Source: Atrichornis clamosus
Lineage: Eukaryota > Chordata > Aves > Passeriformes > Menuridae
NCBI GenBank assembly: GCA_013400975.1
Contig: WBMZ01009481.1
Coordinates: 81,163 to 145,162, forward strand
DNA: 64,000 nucleotides
Direction: 5' to 3'
This document shows positions 22,480 through 35,607 of this stretch, piece after piece. The position numbers and the translations under genes are program-made. The notes under the pieces were generated by a model. The model made no database searches. It saw only the letters and a list, made by a program, of their open reading frames with translations, and had not been told where the DNA came from. Position 1 is the stretch's first letter. Each line of letters starts with the position of its first letter.

Positions 22480-25400
22480 TCACCACATTCATTTGTCTTC
22501 TCTGCCAAGTGTTCATGGAGCTGGACTGAGGCCTGGTGGCCTGGGGACAGAGGTGGTGGCTTTGCTAATGCCCTGTTTCCCTGCGTTTGCACCCTGATTG
22601 CCTGCAGGATTTAAAATCAGCAGAGATCCCTTTTAAGTTCGCTTCTTGGGCTACAAAACCTGCTCGAGCACCATTTTGGAAGTCTGTTTTTAAATGATGT
22701 CGAGTCACTTCATAAAGTGCTTGTCATTTTCCAATTGTGTTCGGGAGTTGTCGAGTGGAGGGAATGGGATTGGTCGCATCATGTTTGGTGGTTGGGGGTG
22801 TTACCTTTGACTCCCAGCCCATGTCAGCAGTGCAGGCATTATTAACTGGTCAGGGAAAAGCAGCATGTACCCATTAACAGCCCAGATGTTCTCGAGTTCT
22901 TGTGCAGCAGCAAAGATGAAGAAATGTGAAAGTCATTTTTCCCCAAGACCTGAACAAAACCCAGTCTCCAGCAGGAAAAACAGCTCTATCCCACCACTCC
23001 CATCTTTCTCCCTGCTTCTCTGGGCTTGTCCCAGAAATCACCTTAGTCTCTTCTGCCTGTATGTTCTTGATTTGAAAATATCTGGATCCCTAATTATCCT
23101 GAAATATTCTATGAGCAGTGAAATGTAGCCTAGGATTTCTGCTCTGTGCACACAGTCCCATTCCAGCTCATCCAGTGTCCATTATACAATACATAATTCC
23201 TTTTCCCTAGCCCCAGTGCCCATCCCAACATTCCAAACCCCTGCTGCCATGGGAGATGCTGGCTATAGAACAGGCCATGTCTGGGGCACTGGGGGCAGAG
23301 AGGTTTACCAGCAGGATTTCCCTGTTGGATAGGTGAGGCTGGTCCCTCAAAATAAGTGGGAGCTGAATTTTCTTCTCCCTTTTCCCTGGGTGAAGAAGTG
23401 ACTTGGCCTCTTTCTTCCATCGGCCACTACTGGGGTGAACTGGTTTACAAAATCCTGGAGGATTTACAGGGTGGGAAGCAGCTGAGGGCCGGAACTGTAA
23501 GGTTTTCCCAGAGAGAAGCCACCAGCACAGCCACAGAACCCTGTTTTCTTAGAGACCCAGGTCAGAAAGGCCGGACTTGAGCATTAACATTTTAAATTGT
23601 CTCTGATTATATTTGCACTCTTGATTGTGAAGTCCAAAATCAGTGAGCAGTCAGATTCAGTGAAGTCCAGAGAAGTAGGTCCAGATGTTTTTGTTTTGTT
23701 TACTTTTTCAATGTGTCTGAAGTGCAGGAAACAGCAAAAATCTCTTGTTGTAAGAACCAAACTCAATCATGTTTTGTTATTCTGCAGTAGGAAGTGTCTG
23801 AAGAGCTAAAATCAGAGTTTGGTTGAATGACTGAGTCAAGAATTTCCTTTTCTTTCTATCCTAGTGCAGGGAAAAGAAGGAAATTCGGCTGAGTTTTGAT
23901 TCTCTCTCTCTCCTCCAATTCCTCAGAAGTTCCTCTTGGTGTTGGTTTCTTTTGTGTGAATATCATTACAGAACATTTGATTGATATTACTGTATGAGCA
24001 TCAAAACATGGGGGTTTTGGGGGAAAAAAATCCCCGTTATTATACTGGCAATACATGGTCTGGTTCAGGGAGGCTGTAGGTGTGACGCAGCTTCAGATTC
24101 CTGAGGAAGGTATTGGTCACTTCCAGATATCTCTGAAACTCAGCATAATTTTCCTCTAGGAATATGCAATACTAATTATTTGTAGGCTGCAATGTGGAAG
24201 TGGCTCCCACAGAAAGACGAATTCTCTTTTTCTGACCCAAGTGATTATAGGTGGCGTTTGTTGTTTCAACTTATAATTTTGTTTGGTTTTTAGTTTTAAG
24301 ACTGATTTTTAGGTACAAAGTGCAATCCTCCTTGGCTGGTAGACGTCAGACCCAAGTGGAGTAGTGCAAATCTTTTTTTTTTCTATGACCTTGGCAAACC
24401 TTTGTCCTTGTGTTTCATAATTCTGATAAAAGCTGGTATTTGCACTCATGATTTTAAGAAAGGTTCCCTCCATCCCCTCTGCTCTGAGTGCTCTGATCGC
24501 AGCCCTATCTCCCATCTCCGGTCGGCGCTGCCTTTGTGATACTGTTTGTTTTTGTAGTGGAATTGAACAAACTTTCCTTCTCCGGGGCACTTCTCCCATT
24601 CCAGGGCGTTCTTTTGTCCTCGGCTCCGGCAGGGACGTTTCACACCTCAAAGGAGGGGCTGTTTGTCCTCCCTCAGGTGTCCTCAACCCCACCCACCCCG
24701 ACGCTCTCTTTGGACCCTGTTTGGTACTCGCAGACACTTCTCGAAGTTTCCCATTTCCCAGTGTGTTTAAAGACAGTCCAGGGACCTGTTTTCAGTCACT
24801 CGGTGCCTTCAGAATTTCATTTGGGAGCAACATCCGTGAATCACTTCGTGTGCTGGACAGGAATTCATGGAATAAACACTGTCTGCCGCGTGTGTTGGTT
24901 TCTGAGCCGTTCCCTTGGAGTGGAGGGTTGGAAAAGCCTTGAGGAGATGCTCGAGGCAGCTTGATGGCAAATTGTTGGGAAATTGCAGCCTGGGTTATGT
25001 TTCCATCCTCTGCTCATAAAACTGAGCAGGCAGGCAATGGGCAGTGAGAGAGAAAAAGGGAAGGGGAGGAGTTTTTTGTCACCCAGTAACTTGGTGACTT
25101 TTGCTTCCCTGTGCTCTTTCTTACAGGGCTGATAAGTTTAACAAATCTGGGATTTGTAGGACCATGAGAAAAATTCCTTCTGCAGTTTGACATTGTCTTT
25201 TTGGTCAGTATTTCCCTGAAACCTGTAGTTTTCACTTGCAATGACTTGTGGGCTGAATGTTGTTGTAAGACTTCCACACAACTCCTTGTTATGGCCATTT
25301 GGGACTTTGCTCTTACGCTTGAATTGCCTCTCCTAGTAGTAATTTTACTTCAGGAATGATGCCCGTTCTTCACACTCAACCTCTTCTCTATTCATATTTC

Positions 25401-26620
25401 TCAATTCATTTCCTGTAGTTTATAATCTTGATAATCCCACTTTTGTGAACACCTCGCTCCCCAAATTCTGAAAACCTGGGAATTTTTGTTTGTTTGTTTT
25501 CAGTAGTCATCGGTTCCTTAATTTTAACACCTTTTCTGCCTTTTGCACAAAAAGTTCTTGCCCTTCATCACAGGAAATCTACTGTCAGGCTTTGACTAAA
25601 CTGGGAGTGTCTAAGGAAGTGGAATTGGCTAAAAAGTGGCCATTCCTTTGTGCCATCTCAATTTTGCTAGAAAATGCTGGGTTTGTTGCTGTACAGGATG
25701 TGCTTCATAAGCAATGTCTGTTTCTTCTGATTTCTGCATTAAAAAAAAAAAAAATCAAACAACATTTTGGGTGTTGGAAAATGTGCTGTTAAGGGCTTTG
25801 ATTTGAAAATGGATCTCTCTTCTATCCGAGGATTACCACTGCAGAAAAAGCTCTCCCTTTTCAAACTTCAGTTAAGAGCAGATTTGTGAAAATGAAAATG
25901 AAACAAAGCAGGGAATTGTACCTCGAAGTCCTCAGGAAACACAGCTCATGTTTGGAGGAAGGGGCAGCTCTGTTTTCATCGGAGCTGCTCGCTCCAGACC
26001 TGGCTCTGACGGAAAACATCGAGCTCCAGGAGGTGCAAGGAGAATGTTCCTCGCTGAAACTTTCAGCTTCACTCATTAATAGCCCAAAACATCAATGGGA
26101 ATGCAGAATGCTGTGTTTTATTTGCCATTCCTTGAAAAAAGATGCATCATTATCTGTACTAGAGGTGTTTTTCCTCCCAGGCAGACGGGAGGGCTGGGTT
26201 GTGATGGTTCGAACACGTGCTCTGCCTTACCTGCCGCACAGCTTCATATCTGGCCTCTTGGTTTGCTTTGTGGAATACGTTTTGGAAAACATTCTTTAAA
26301 TTAAACCACACCTATCATTCAAGGGCTTTTTGGACAGGGGATGGCAGTGAGTGATTCATTCTCATCTCATAAAAGTAAATAAGATGTGTCAATCCTGGCC
26401 CCCAGCCCCTCCCAGGGATGATTCAGTGGCTCCTGTGCAGGATGGTGTTGGGTGCTTTCCCTCATTCCCTGAACCTGCTGTGCTGATCATGTTTCTCTAC
26501 CTTTTTTTTGCGCCTTAAAGGACAGCACCCAAACTGAAAGCCTTGTGATTATTGAGTGTGACGTGATTGCATTTCTCCTGATCCCATTACTCCCCTGCCT
26601 GCTGACACAGAACACACCAC
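22480..26620. other. Intronic stretch after the exon, no repeat family recognised
   Basis: Unique sequence. Positions 22660-22760 (ATGATGTCGAGTCACTTCAT, then TTTTCCAATTGTGTTCGGG) could be a weak conserved element. Simple runs of A occur near 25740-25754. No exon-like segment was seen. Confidence 0.45.
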
Positions 26621-26624
26621 TCAG

Positions 26625-26785
26625 AGCACCCCAAATAAATCACGGCGTGTTTGTGCTTTATTGCCTCCGGGACCTAAAGAAAATGAAAATAAAATAATTA
26701 CATAATGATTTTGATCGCTTTGAATAAATAATGATATTTATCATAGCGCTCTTGATTTTCCTAATTGAGAGAAGAATGAGAACCT
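26625..26785. promoter_or_regulatory. Enhancer-like non-coding block (candidate)
   Basis: Very AT-rich core with many homeodomain/POU-type motifs (AAAATAATTACATAATGATT, TTGATCGCTTTGAATAAATA, ATGATATTTATCATAGCGC) bounded by CACGGCGTGTTTGTGC and CTAATTGAGAGAAG. The retained CpGs (CGGCG, ATCGC, GCGCTC) in so AT-rich a block suggest constraint. Confidence 0.4.
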
Positions 26786-28938
26786 CATCCTGGAGGGAAA
26801 TTTAGCAACTGAATTCTAGGAGATTTGGAAGCAACCATGGTTTTAGCTCAGTCTGCTTCACAGGGTAAATACCAGTGATAAATGCAGTTATTAGTTCCTT
26901 TGTTTTAATTTATATTTTAGGAGAGATTATTTGCTGAAGCACAAAGACTCCTCTCATACTGAAGTGTCAAGAGCCAGGCTGCTCCTTTACACAGGAAAAA
27001 TAAATAAGTGCTTTCATTTCCTACTTGAGGGTGAAGATAGAGGCTGTCCCATGGAAGACAAATAACTGTGGAAAAATTAGGAGCCAGCAGCTGAGGACGC
27101 AGCAGCGTTCTGGCTCCACATCTGGGCCAGTGAAAATGCTTTATAGAGTGAGTGATTCCCAGCAGTTCAACCTCCCTGTTCCTGCAAAACAGGAGATTTA
27201 AATTTTAGCAGGGAGCCTTTTTCATTTTGTCTGTTTTTTAGGAATACTCCTAAGTACCAAGGGAAATTTACTCTACGTGACTGGCCTTAAATGCTGGGAG
27301 GAGAATTATACTGTATTTCCTTGAGTTTAAAAATATTAATGTATCTTAAAAACGAAAATATATTTAAAAAAATACATTTCTAAGATACTAAAATATCTTT
27401 AAAATACTAAAATAAGAAGGACCCTCTAAGTGTTTCTTGAACTGTGATGATTTTGTCATGTTTCCCGGTTCAGATCACACAGAAATTCCTTCATTTCCCT
27501 TTAAAAGCTGAAGCAGCTGAAGCAGCGAGTTCTTGTCAGTCCTGTCTCAGCCAAAGATGCTAAAGGAAGTGTGAGTCCTTTAAATGAGCAGAGAAATCCC
27601 CAGACCTCCTCGCACTCATCTCTTGCTGACGTGCTCTCAGCTGCTCCCTGGAAGGATGTGATGACATTCCCCTGTCGTTTTCCTTCATGCGTCTCCTGAT
27701 TCATTCATTTTCCCTGGCCTCTGCCTTTCCCTTTGGCTGGAGAATAATGTTACTACGGCAGCTTCCATGGCTCAGGGAAAAGGAGCCGATGGATGGCTGT
27801 TTTCAAGCCCTGCTCTTGCAGGGAAATTGCTGAGGAATTGTGTGCGTGGCCCTTCCCGAGGTGGAGAGCGTTACCTACACAGCAGATGTTTCCCATGCAA
27901 GGTTCCTTCCCCATTTCTCTGATTTGCCTGGCTGGAATCACTCTGAAAAAGAAAGAAAGAATCTGTGGGTTCATGAGGAAAACAGAATGTAAGAGCACGC
28001 TGGGACTGCCCAGTTGTGCCCTCAGCCGCGAGCAGTTGCTAAGAGCATCCTGAGTTAGAATTTTAGACACATGGATATCAAACTGCAGAGAAACTTTTGC
28101 TTTAGACCAAAACCCAGCACTTAAGTGAAAAAAATTAACCTCAAGGAGGAAAAAATAAGATCCTGACCTCTAAATATTCTAAATGCTGTGCAATTTTTGG
28201 CCAAGGAGGTTGATCAGCTTTGAACATGCTCGATACTGTCCCTCTTCTAGGAATCAGCTCTGGGAGAGCATCAGCACTTTGATTTTCCCAGCAGGATCTG
28301 GCCTTTGTTCTGGTGTCAGGGGACCACCACGAGGAAGGGGGAGAGTCAGATCCAGGTGCTGTCCATTGTTGGGCTGTTTCCTATGCCTGGAATTAAAACC
28401 ATGCCAGCAAGCCCACGGACTGGCTCGGGATTCAGAGAAAGAAGCTGATGGAACCACAGGCAAAACCCCATTGTCTACAGCTCCACCTTTTGTGGGGGGG
28501 TTTAATTTGTTCATTTCGACCCTGGATAAAAGTGAAAAATGCACCTTATGGCATCCAAGTGAAATGGCTGAAATTGGTCCCGTTTTCTGACGTTTCCCCA
28601 AATGCTTCAATGTCAGGGTTAAGAGAGTTAAGTCTTTTTTAGGCCCAAGAATGCCAAGATAACTTGCTCTATCTTAGGCACTTGGCTAAAACATGGGTAT
28701 ATAAGGAATTAAAGGGAAAAAAAGAAGAGACAGGGGAAGGGAATGACTAAGAATACCTCCTGATATTTCTCCTTTATTTCCATAAGGGGTAATAACTCAT
28801 GAGCAATCCGGCAGAGGGCACTTTCTTTAAATAGAACATTCTGATTCACAAGCAGAAAAAGGAAATAAATATTTTCTTTTCGTCTTCGAGAGACATCCGT
28901 GAATACCAGCTTCTGAGGCAGCATTTTATCATCCACAC

Positions 28939-28940
<2 letters not shown>

Positions 28941-28970
<30 letters not shown>
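28941..28970. repeat. A19-G-A10 homopolymer tract
   Basis: A nearly pure adenine tract following ATCCACACTT. No transcript-like source sequence was recognised next to it. Confidence 0.85.
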
Positions 28971-30284
28971 GGAAGAAAAAGAAAATCCCATGAAAAGCTC
29001 AGTGGTGACCACAGGGTTTGAAAAATAGCTCTTTTCGTTGTCAAAAGCCTTGCAGAATACAGGGCACTGCTTCTTCCCCTGGAATGTTAACCTACAGAGA
29101 AATCCAACCTTTATTTTGTCCGCTCCCAGAAAAGCCTGGCTGATGGAGCTCTGGAACACAGTGGGCTTTTGTAAAGGAAATGATCAATAAGTGAAACCAT
29201 AAATATACATGGGGCTTTGAAGGAGGCATCGCTCTGTGGACTCTTTCAGTGGCAGTTTGGGAAGGTGGGAGTGACGCAAAATAACTCATTTTGTGGTTTT
29301 TAGGCTACTTGTACGAGGCACTCGGGGGTGTTGTTTTTTTGGGAATCAGCCTTCATGTTATCCACTGCTTGGAGAGGTTTGTGTGGGACTGAGGCACCCA
29401 GGGCTCCAGGCTGAGGTCCAGGAACATCCTCAGGGTCACCAAACCCTTCAGTGAACCCCAGCCAAGTTCCTGATCAATCTTAAAGTCTGAAAGTTCTAAA
29501 TTAAATGTCTTTAGCTCAATCTCTACCATGTTAGAATTACCAACAGTGAATTTTCCTGAGTAAAATACTGTGTTAATTACTTTTAGAGAATGGAAAAATC
29601 ACATTCTCTGCTTAATTTGGCACCTGTGGCAAATATGGAGCAGCACCACGGATCTGGAGACTGGTAAATGTAGCAACTCTTACTTTGTGGGATTTAGGAC
29701 TTCACACATTTTGGCACTTGAGTTGCTTCTTATTTGGCTCTGGAAATGCAGGGGAGGTTTGCTGTATTTAGGGATGGAAATGAAAGGTTGGGTCCACTAC
29801 TTTTTCTGAAGGAGTGGGACATGGGTGGGACTTGGTTTTTCGCTTGCTAGCACAGCACTTAATTATTCATCCTTTCCTCTTTTTGTGTGTTTCACCACAG
29901 CAAAGTGCTGGGACCTGTACAAAACGAGACAGTCCTCGCACTGAGAGTGCTCAGCTCTGCAAAACAAGGGCTGCTTGTCCAGGGAAGGTGTGAAGCTGAG
30001 TTTGAGTCATTTTTAGCAACATGGATGGAAGCAGCACGTCTGCAGGAGGAGGTCCAGGGGCCAGGCAAGGTGGTGAATTGGCCATTGGGGTGGAAGGAGC
30101 ATTTCCAGGGCATGGGGGTGTCTTTGGAAATGCTCTTCCAAATCACGTGCTCTGTTTCTCAAGTTGTGACTAAGGCCCAGCTGCTTTGTGAGGCACCTTT
30201 GTAAAATACCCACCTTGACTCGGTTGTTCATCTCTCCTGATTTCCTGGTCCCCTCTGCTCTCTCTCAAAGCAAACAGACAAAAA

Positions 30285-30830
30285 AAATCATGGAATCATA
30301 GAATGGTCTGGTTTGGAAAGGACATTAAAGTCCATTTCATTTCAGCCCCTCCCTTGTGCAGGGACATGTCCCACTATCCCAGGTTGCTCCCAGCCCTGTC
30401 CCACCTGGCCTTGGGCACTTCCAAGGATGGGACAGCCACAGCTGCTCTGAACAACCTGTGCCAGGGCCTCACCACCCTCACAGAGTAGAATTTTTCCCTC
30501 ATCTATAATCTAACACTAATCTCTGTCAGTTTGCAGCCATTCTCCACTGTCCTGTCACTCCAGGTTCTCGTAAATAGTTTCTGTCCATTTTTCTGGGCTC
30601 CCTCCAGGTGCTGGAAGGCCACAATCAGGTCACCTTTTCTCCTCCAGGCTGGACAATCCCAATTCTCACAGCCTTTCCTCACAGCAGAGCTGCTCCATGC
30701 CTCTGATCATTTTGGTGCCTCCTCTGGACTCGCTCCAGCAGCTCCAGGTCCATCCTGAGCTGGGACCCCAGGGCTGGCGGCAGCTCTGCAGTGGGGACTC
30801 AGCTCCAGGGCTGAGTGGGGCTGGTTTGTG
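30285..30830 (-). mobile_element. CR1 LINE 3' fragment, longest copy in the window
   Basis: The + strand starts with AATCATGGAATCATAGAATG (terminal repeats reversed), then GGACATGTCCCACTATCCCA, CTTCCAAGGATGGGACAGCC, CAGGGCCTCACCACCCTCAC, AGGCCACAATCAGGTCACC, GGTGCCTCCTCTGGACTCGC and CAGCTCCAGGTCCATCCTGA. It reaches farther 5' than the other copies, into the 3' UTR-proximal part of the element; no ORF2 motif is readable. Confidence 0.95.
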
Positions 30831-31499
30831 CAATGGGGTTCCAGCCAGGTGGCAGAGAGCTGTGACTCCTTCATGTGCTCGCCCCGATGGAGATGTGCAC
30901 CTTCAGGTGAGAGCTGTAAAGAAGGGAGAGGCGTCTGTCAGGGGAGTCAGTCAGGAGCACAGACTGGTTGGTCACAACTTGCCATCATTTACTCCCTTTG
31001 CCCCAGAAAGGCTCAAAACGTTATTAAAAACAATAAAGTGCTTTCCACTGAGGAGTGTTCTCACCCAGAATCCTGCTCCTGCACACTTTTTAGTGGGGCT
31101 TTTTTTTGGCTGCTCTTGGGAACTTATTGCTGGGGAAGCAAATCCCTGGCGTGTCCTGGGAGTGATGCACTGGATCTTAGGCTGTGCAGCCCCGACCTTA
31201 CAGAGCCAGCTCTGTGTTTAGTGCATTTTATAACCTGTCTGGTCCAGCAGCCCAGGAACAGCCCCCTCGTGCCCGTGTGGCACCGGGGCCTTTGCTCAGC
31301 ACACACCAGAGGGTCTTTTCTCCCCTTGGATCTGATTAAGCAGCCGCGTGTTTCCTCCCTTTCGGAGAGGGCCCTGCTTTAATTGTACATCTTATTGTGT
31401 CATCCCTGTTCAATCATGTTCAAAAATACCTACATCTCACCCTTGTCCCCCACCTCCCTTTTCCCATTTAGATCTCCCTGAAGCCCATTCTCCCTTATC

Positions 31500-31730
31500 A
31501 GCACAGTAATTTCGTGAGCAGAGCTTGGATTTCTGCCGTTTAGGCCCCGGCCATTGTCTGTCGCAGCTGCAGTCAAGATAAACCCTCACCCAGAACAAAG
31601 TTGGAATGACCTTTTACAAGCAGAATCTGCCTTGTTTCCCTCCAGACTAATTTATCAGCCTTCATTTCAGCCTAGTCTCTCAGCAGAGGCCTGAAAGAAC
31701 ATTACAGAGAGCATGAATGAACAGGGGGAT
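31500..31730. promoter_or_regulatory. Enhancer-like non-coding block (candidate)
   Basis: CGGCCATTGTCTGTCGCAGC joins a SOX-like CATTGTC to an E-box CAGCTG, followed by CAGTCAAGATAAACC, GGAATGACCTTTTAC and GACTAATTTATCAGCC. Non-repetitive and low in stretches typical of neutral bird intron. Motif reading only. Confidence 0.33.
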
Positions 31731-31835
31731 TAAGATGCTTGGCTAGTCCCTCTTTTTCATCAGACACCTTCTGGATTTGCTGGGATGTAAGCTGTAAATG
31801 ACCGTAAGTGGTGAACTGCCTTAAAATTGGAGTCA

Positions 31836-31864
31836 GGGGAAGGGAAGGGGCGGAAGGGGGGGGG
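31836..31864 (+). other. G-quadruplex-type motif
   Basis: Four G-runs with short loops: GGGG-AA-GGG-AA-GGGG-CGGAA-G9. On the non-template strand of PRDM16 this could fold in the transcript or in DNA. Confidence 0.7.
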
Positions 31865-34800
31865 ATCACCACAGCCAAATGTTTGGAAAAGAAGAGTGGT
31901 GTGAGGAACTGGATAAACCTCCTGTCTCCGAGGCAGAAAGTGGCAGGTCTGAGCAGTGTCCCCAGTGCTGCTTGTCCTTTCCAGGGGCTCCTCGTCGGGG
32001 GGTTGGTCTGTCCCCAGGTGGAGCAGAGAGGGGGGACAGGCTCAGCTCCCCTAGAACTGTTAACGAGGCAAATTTAAATCCAATTTATTGATTGGAAGCA
32101 AATTTTTAAATAATGGGTTACATCTCTATGTAATGCTGGAAGCATTTTGGTGCACCAGAGCAGCAAAACTTTTATAGGGAGCTTGCTTTTAACGCTGCAA
32201 GAGGTGAAATTTTTTAAAGTGAACTTGACAAGTGTCAAAAAGCCTAATAGGAAGCCCATGATTCACTTGTGGCTGACAACAGCCACAGTCCAAAGGAGTT
32301 GCTGTGAGGAGGGGAATAAATATTTGTCTCTTGAAGGAGGGGAGAGTTGTCAGCTGTAGCTGGGGTGAATATTCTGTCTGTGCCACAAAGGCAGCTTTAG
32401 TGGAATTGGATAATTCCACCCCTAAACACCGTAAGACATCAGACACTTTTAGTGCTTATACATTTTAGCCTCCTCCATCTTTTATGCAATGAAAGAAAAG
32501 GTTGTTTAACAACTTTGAAACTTTACTGCTAAATCACAGGCTGCTCAGCTGAGGAGAGGGGAAATCTTTATCCATAAACTGCTCATTCCTGTGAGCAGCT
32601 GGAAGGCTTTTGCAAGGGAAGAATTCAGTGCAGCCCCAGTGACTCTGGCTCAGTAGTGGCGGCTGTTTCTGGGGCTGTGCTGTTGCCTGTGTGTCCTCAG
32701 GCACTCGAGGGACGTGGCCAAGGCACAGGCAGGGTGGGAACCTCCTCTGGCTGAGTCCTGGAGGGACTGCTGGGCTCAGTCAGGGAGCAGAAACATCCAC
32801 ATCTAAAACCCCACTGCGGGCAGAGCTTGAACCTTTGGCATATTATTTGGGTTTTTGGTACATCAGAACATTTTGGAATATTTCAGCTGTTGGAGGAAAG
32901 GAAGGAAGAAATAAAAGGTGGGGTGTGTGGAAGCAGTCAGGGAAAATGAGCTGTGGGACCAGCTTGTGAAATGGGTATTGCACTGCCAAGTGATGCTAAG
33001 CATCAACCACGGGATGTTCAGGAACTGGGTGCAGATAAAAGACCAACGTTTTGGAATAACTCTGAGGTGATGAGGAGTTTAGCCCGTTCACTGGACAAGC
33101 CTGGCATTTGGGCCTATGGGACCGTACATACCAATAAATCCTGTTCAATAATTGGTATTTTCCTTTCTGAGCAATAAACCCCCCTTCCCTGTGAGTGTAA
33201 CAGAAGTATCCAGACTTCTCTAAACCTTTGGAAGATTTTATTTAGATATCTGGGTGAAAGTCCAGGCTGTGATTTCTTTCTCTCTCCTGTGTCCTAACCC
33301 ATATTTGTGCCTTGCAGTCTTTAGCCATAATATGGAAGTCACAGGATTTTTGGAGTTGATACAGTCTTTTTTTTGTGGTTGTGTTTAATCCCTTTTTCAG
33401 ACAGCTTAACCATTCAAAAGTACTGCACTGTTGGTAAGATTGCACCTTGTAGTAAGTTTACTTGTGCTCAAACAAAAATTGTGGGCACCTCACCTCTTCA
33501 ACACCAACTGAACTATTGCCCCAAGTCCTGATTTACAGACACCTCCCTCTGAGAAGTGAAGGATCTTTTGCCATTCCTAAGTGGTTTTATCATCTCCAAA
33601 ATGAATTTCAGCAGCGTGGCAGGGAGATAGAGATGGTGCCTTTCCTGAGAGCTGAGGAGGCAAAATGCAGATACTTTAACCAGGACAGATTATTTTTGGC
33701 TCTTGTCCAGTTTCCTGGGAAATGGACAGAAAGAAGCTTAATTTCTTATAGTCCCCTGCAGCTGTGCTTGGGCTTTAATAAGCGTACAAGGTGATTTAGG
33801 GAAGAAAAAAAAAAAAAGGCAGGAAGTTCAGCTCCTTGTTGAGTTGTCTGTGTTCTTTGGAGCAGAAATTGGGGTCTGCTGCTGAGCAGAGGAGCAGCAC
33901 TTCCCAGACGGAATTTCAGCATCAGGGATGCTGCCCAAAATGCCCAGCAGCTCTGCAAAACTCAGTGAACGGGCCAAAGAGATTGCAGGTTAACTTCCAT
34001 TCAAATAAATATTAGATGATTTAATTTAGTATATCCAGGGAAGAATAATCCAAGCTGTGCCTGTGCAATGCTGAACTTCAAATTGGAATTGCTGTCTAAG
34101 AAACAACAGGATTCTTATACCAAGAGCACCTGATGAAACTACTGGAAAAAGTGCTTAAATTAAGTACAAGCAAATTCTGCTTTTTATGGTGAAAGGTGAA
34201 TTGCAGAACACGAGGTTCAGAGAGGATGGGAATGGTGTGAGTGGGTGTATCAGCAGGGATATTCTGTCTAATATGTCTCACACGATGGCTCTGGGCACTG
34301 GGGCCTACGGGGTGAACAAAGGCTCCCTAAATCCCATCTCCAGCTTTTATTGTCATCACTGATGTTGTCCCAAGATCAGGCAAAGACCAACCTGAAAAAA
34401 CATCCTTTGGGAGAAAGGGGCATTTAAGGCAAGAAAAACCCCTGAACAGGGAAAAATTAAATGTGGCTGGGTGATAACAAATGACACCAAGGGAGGAGTT
34501 GTGGGGCCAGGGGGCTAAAACAGGGAACACACGGAGCAGTGCCCCTGGATAAAGGGGTAACACCCAGCTCTGTGAGGCTGCTGCCTGGGCAGACCAGGGA
34601 TCAGACCACGGGGAGATGTGAGGCTCCCAGTGCACCCCCTGCCCCTGCACTGGTGTCACTGGTGCACCAGCACTGCTGCTGCAAGTCGCATTTTCAACCC
34701 TTTATTATTTCTGTGGGTTTTAGGCCCAAGCCAGCGTTCACAGTGTAAATTCTCATCTTGGCCATGGTTTGTTACAAGAATTTGCAGTTGCTGCTGGAAA

Positions 34801-34884
34801 TTTCAGATTTAGGAATTTGAGCCAAAGTGACTTATTCTCCTGTCTTTTCCTGTTTTCCAAAGTCACCTCATTTTGTAAAGGGCA

Positions 34885-34912
<28 letters not shown>
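34885..34912. repeat. (TG)14 dinucleotide microsatellite
   Basis: Fourteen uninterrupted TG units, likely length-polymorphic. Confidence 0.95.
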
Positions 34913-34915
<3 letters not shown>

Positions 34916-35059
34916 TAAATCAGTGTAAATTTACTGCTTACTATAAATTGTAATTGGCAAGAGTAGGGATATAGCAAATTCAGAATGGGAATGATAAAAT
35001 ACTGATACTGTATCCTTTAATTTATTACCTGTATTATCCACACTCTGTGTTTTCCACTC

Positions 35060-35260
35060 CGTTCTCTCCCCTTCACGAGCTGTGTTTTCACTAGACTGGC
35101 ATTTTCCTCCTCTGATGAATTAACTGTCAATTGAAGTTAGTGAGATAAATCAAAACAAATGGACACGCTGCTCCATATTGACTTTCTCACTGCCTGATTC
35201 CCAAAACCACTTTCTGAGCACTGTGCTGTTATTATGCTCACTTGCTTCTAAGCAGATGTA
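35060..35260. promoter_or_regulatory. Enhancer-like non-coding block (candidate)
   Basis: GATGAATTAACTGTCAATTG, GTGAGATAAATCAAAACAAA and GCTGTTATTATGCTCACTTG are closely spaced homeodomain/MEIS/forkhead-like cores in unique sequence. No conservation data were available. Confidence 0.28.
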
Positions 35261-35607
35261 CAAGAAAAGAAGGAACTGGGGGAGGTAGGTGTTTAATAGC
35301 CATCAATTACATCTTCCCTACCTTTGTTTAATCTGGGATCTTGTCAACGATGAGATCTGGGCCATTTGCCTTGAAAGGAGGCACTTGGCATCCTGTTAGA
35401 GGAGGAAATGTTCAGGATTTCAGGAAGAAGACATGGAAGTCCAGGAATTCTAAAATGTGGTCTTAATCTACACGAGAAGGGAGTTTTTGGGATAACCACA
35501 GCAGTTTAAGTGAAAAAAAGGACATTTCTTATCATCGGGGCGACGTGCAGGCCCTCACTGTCAGGGAGACAAGTCTCCCTTTGGAATCCAGAGAGGTTTA
35601 TTGACAC

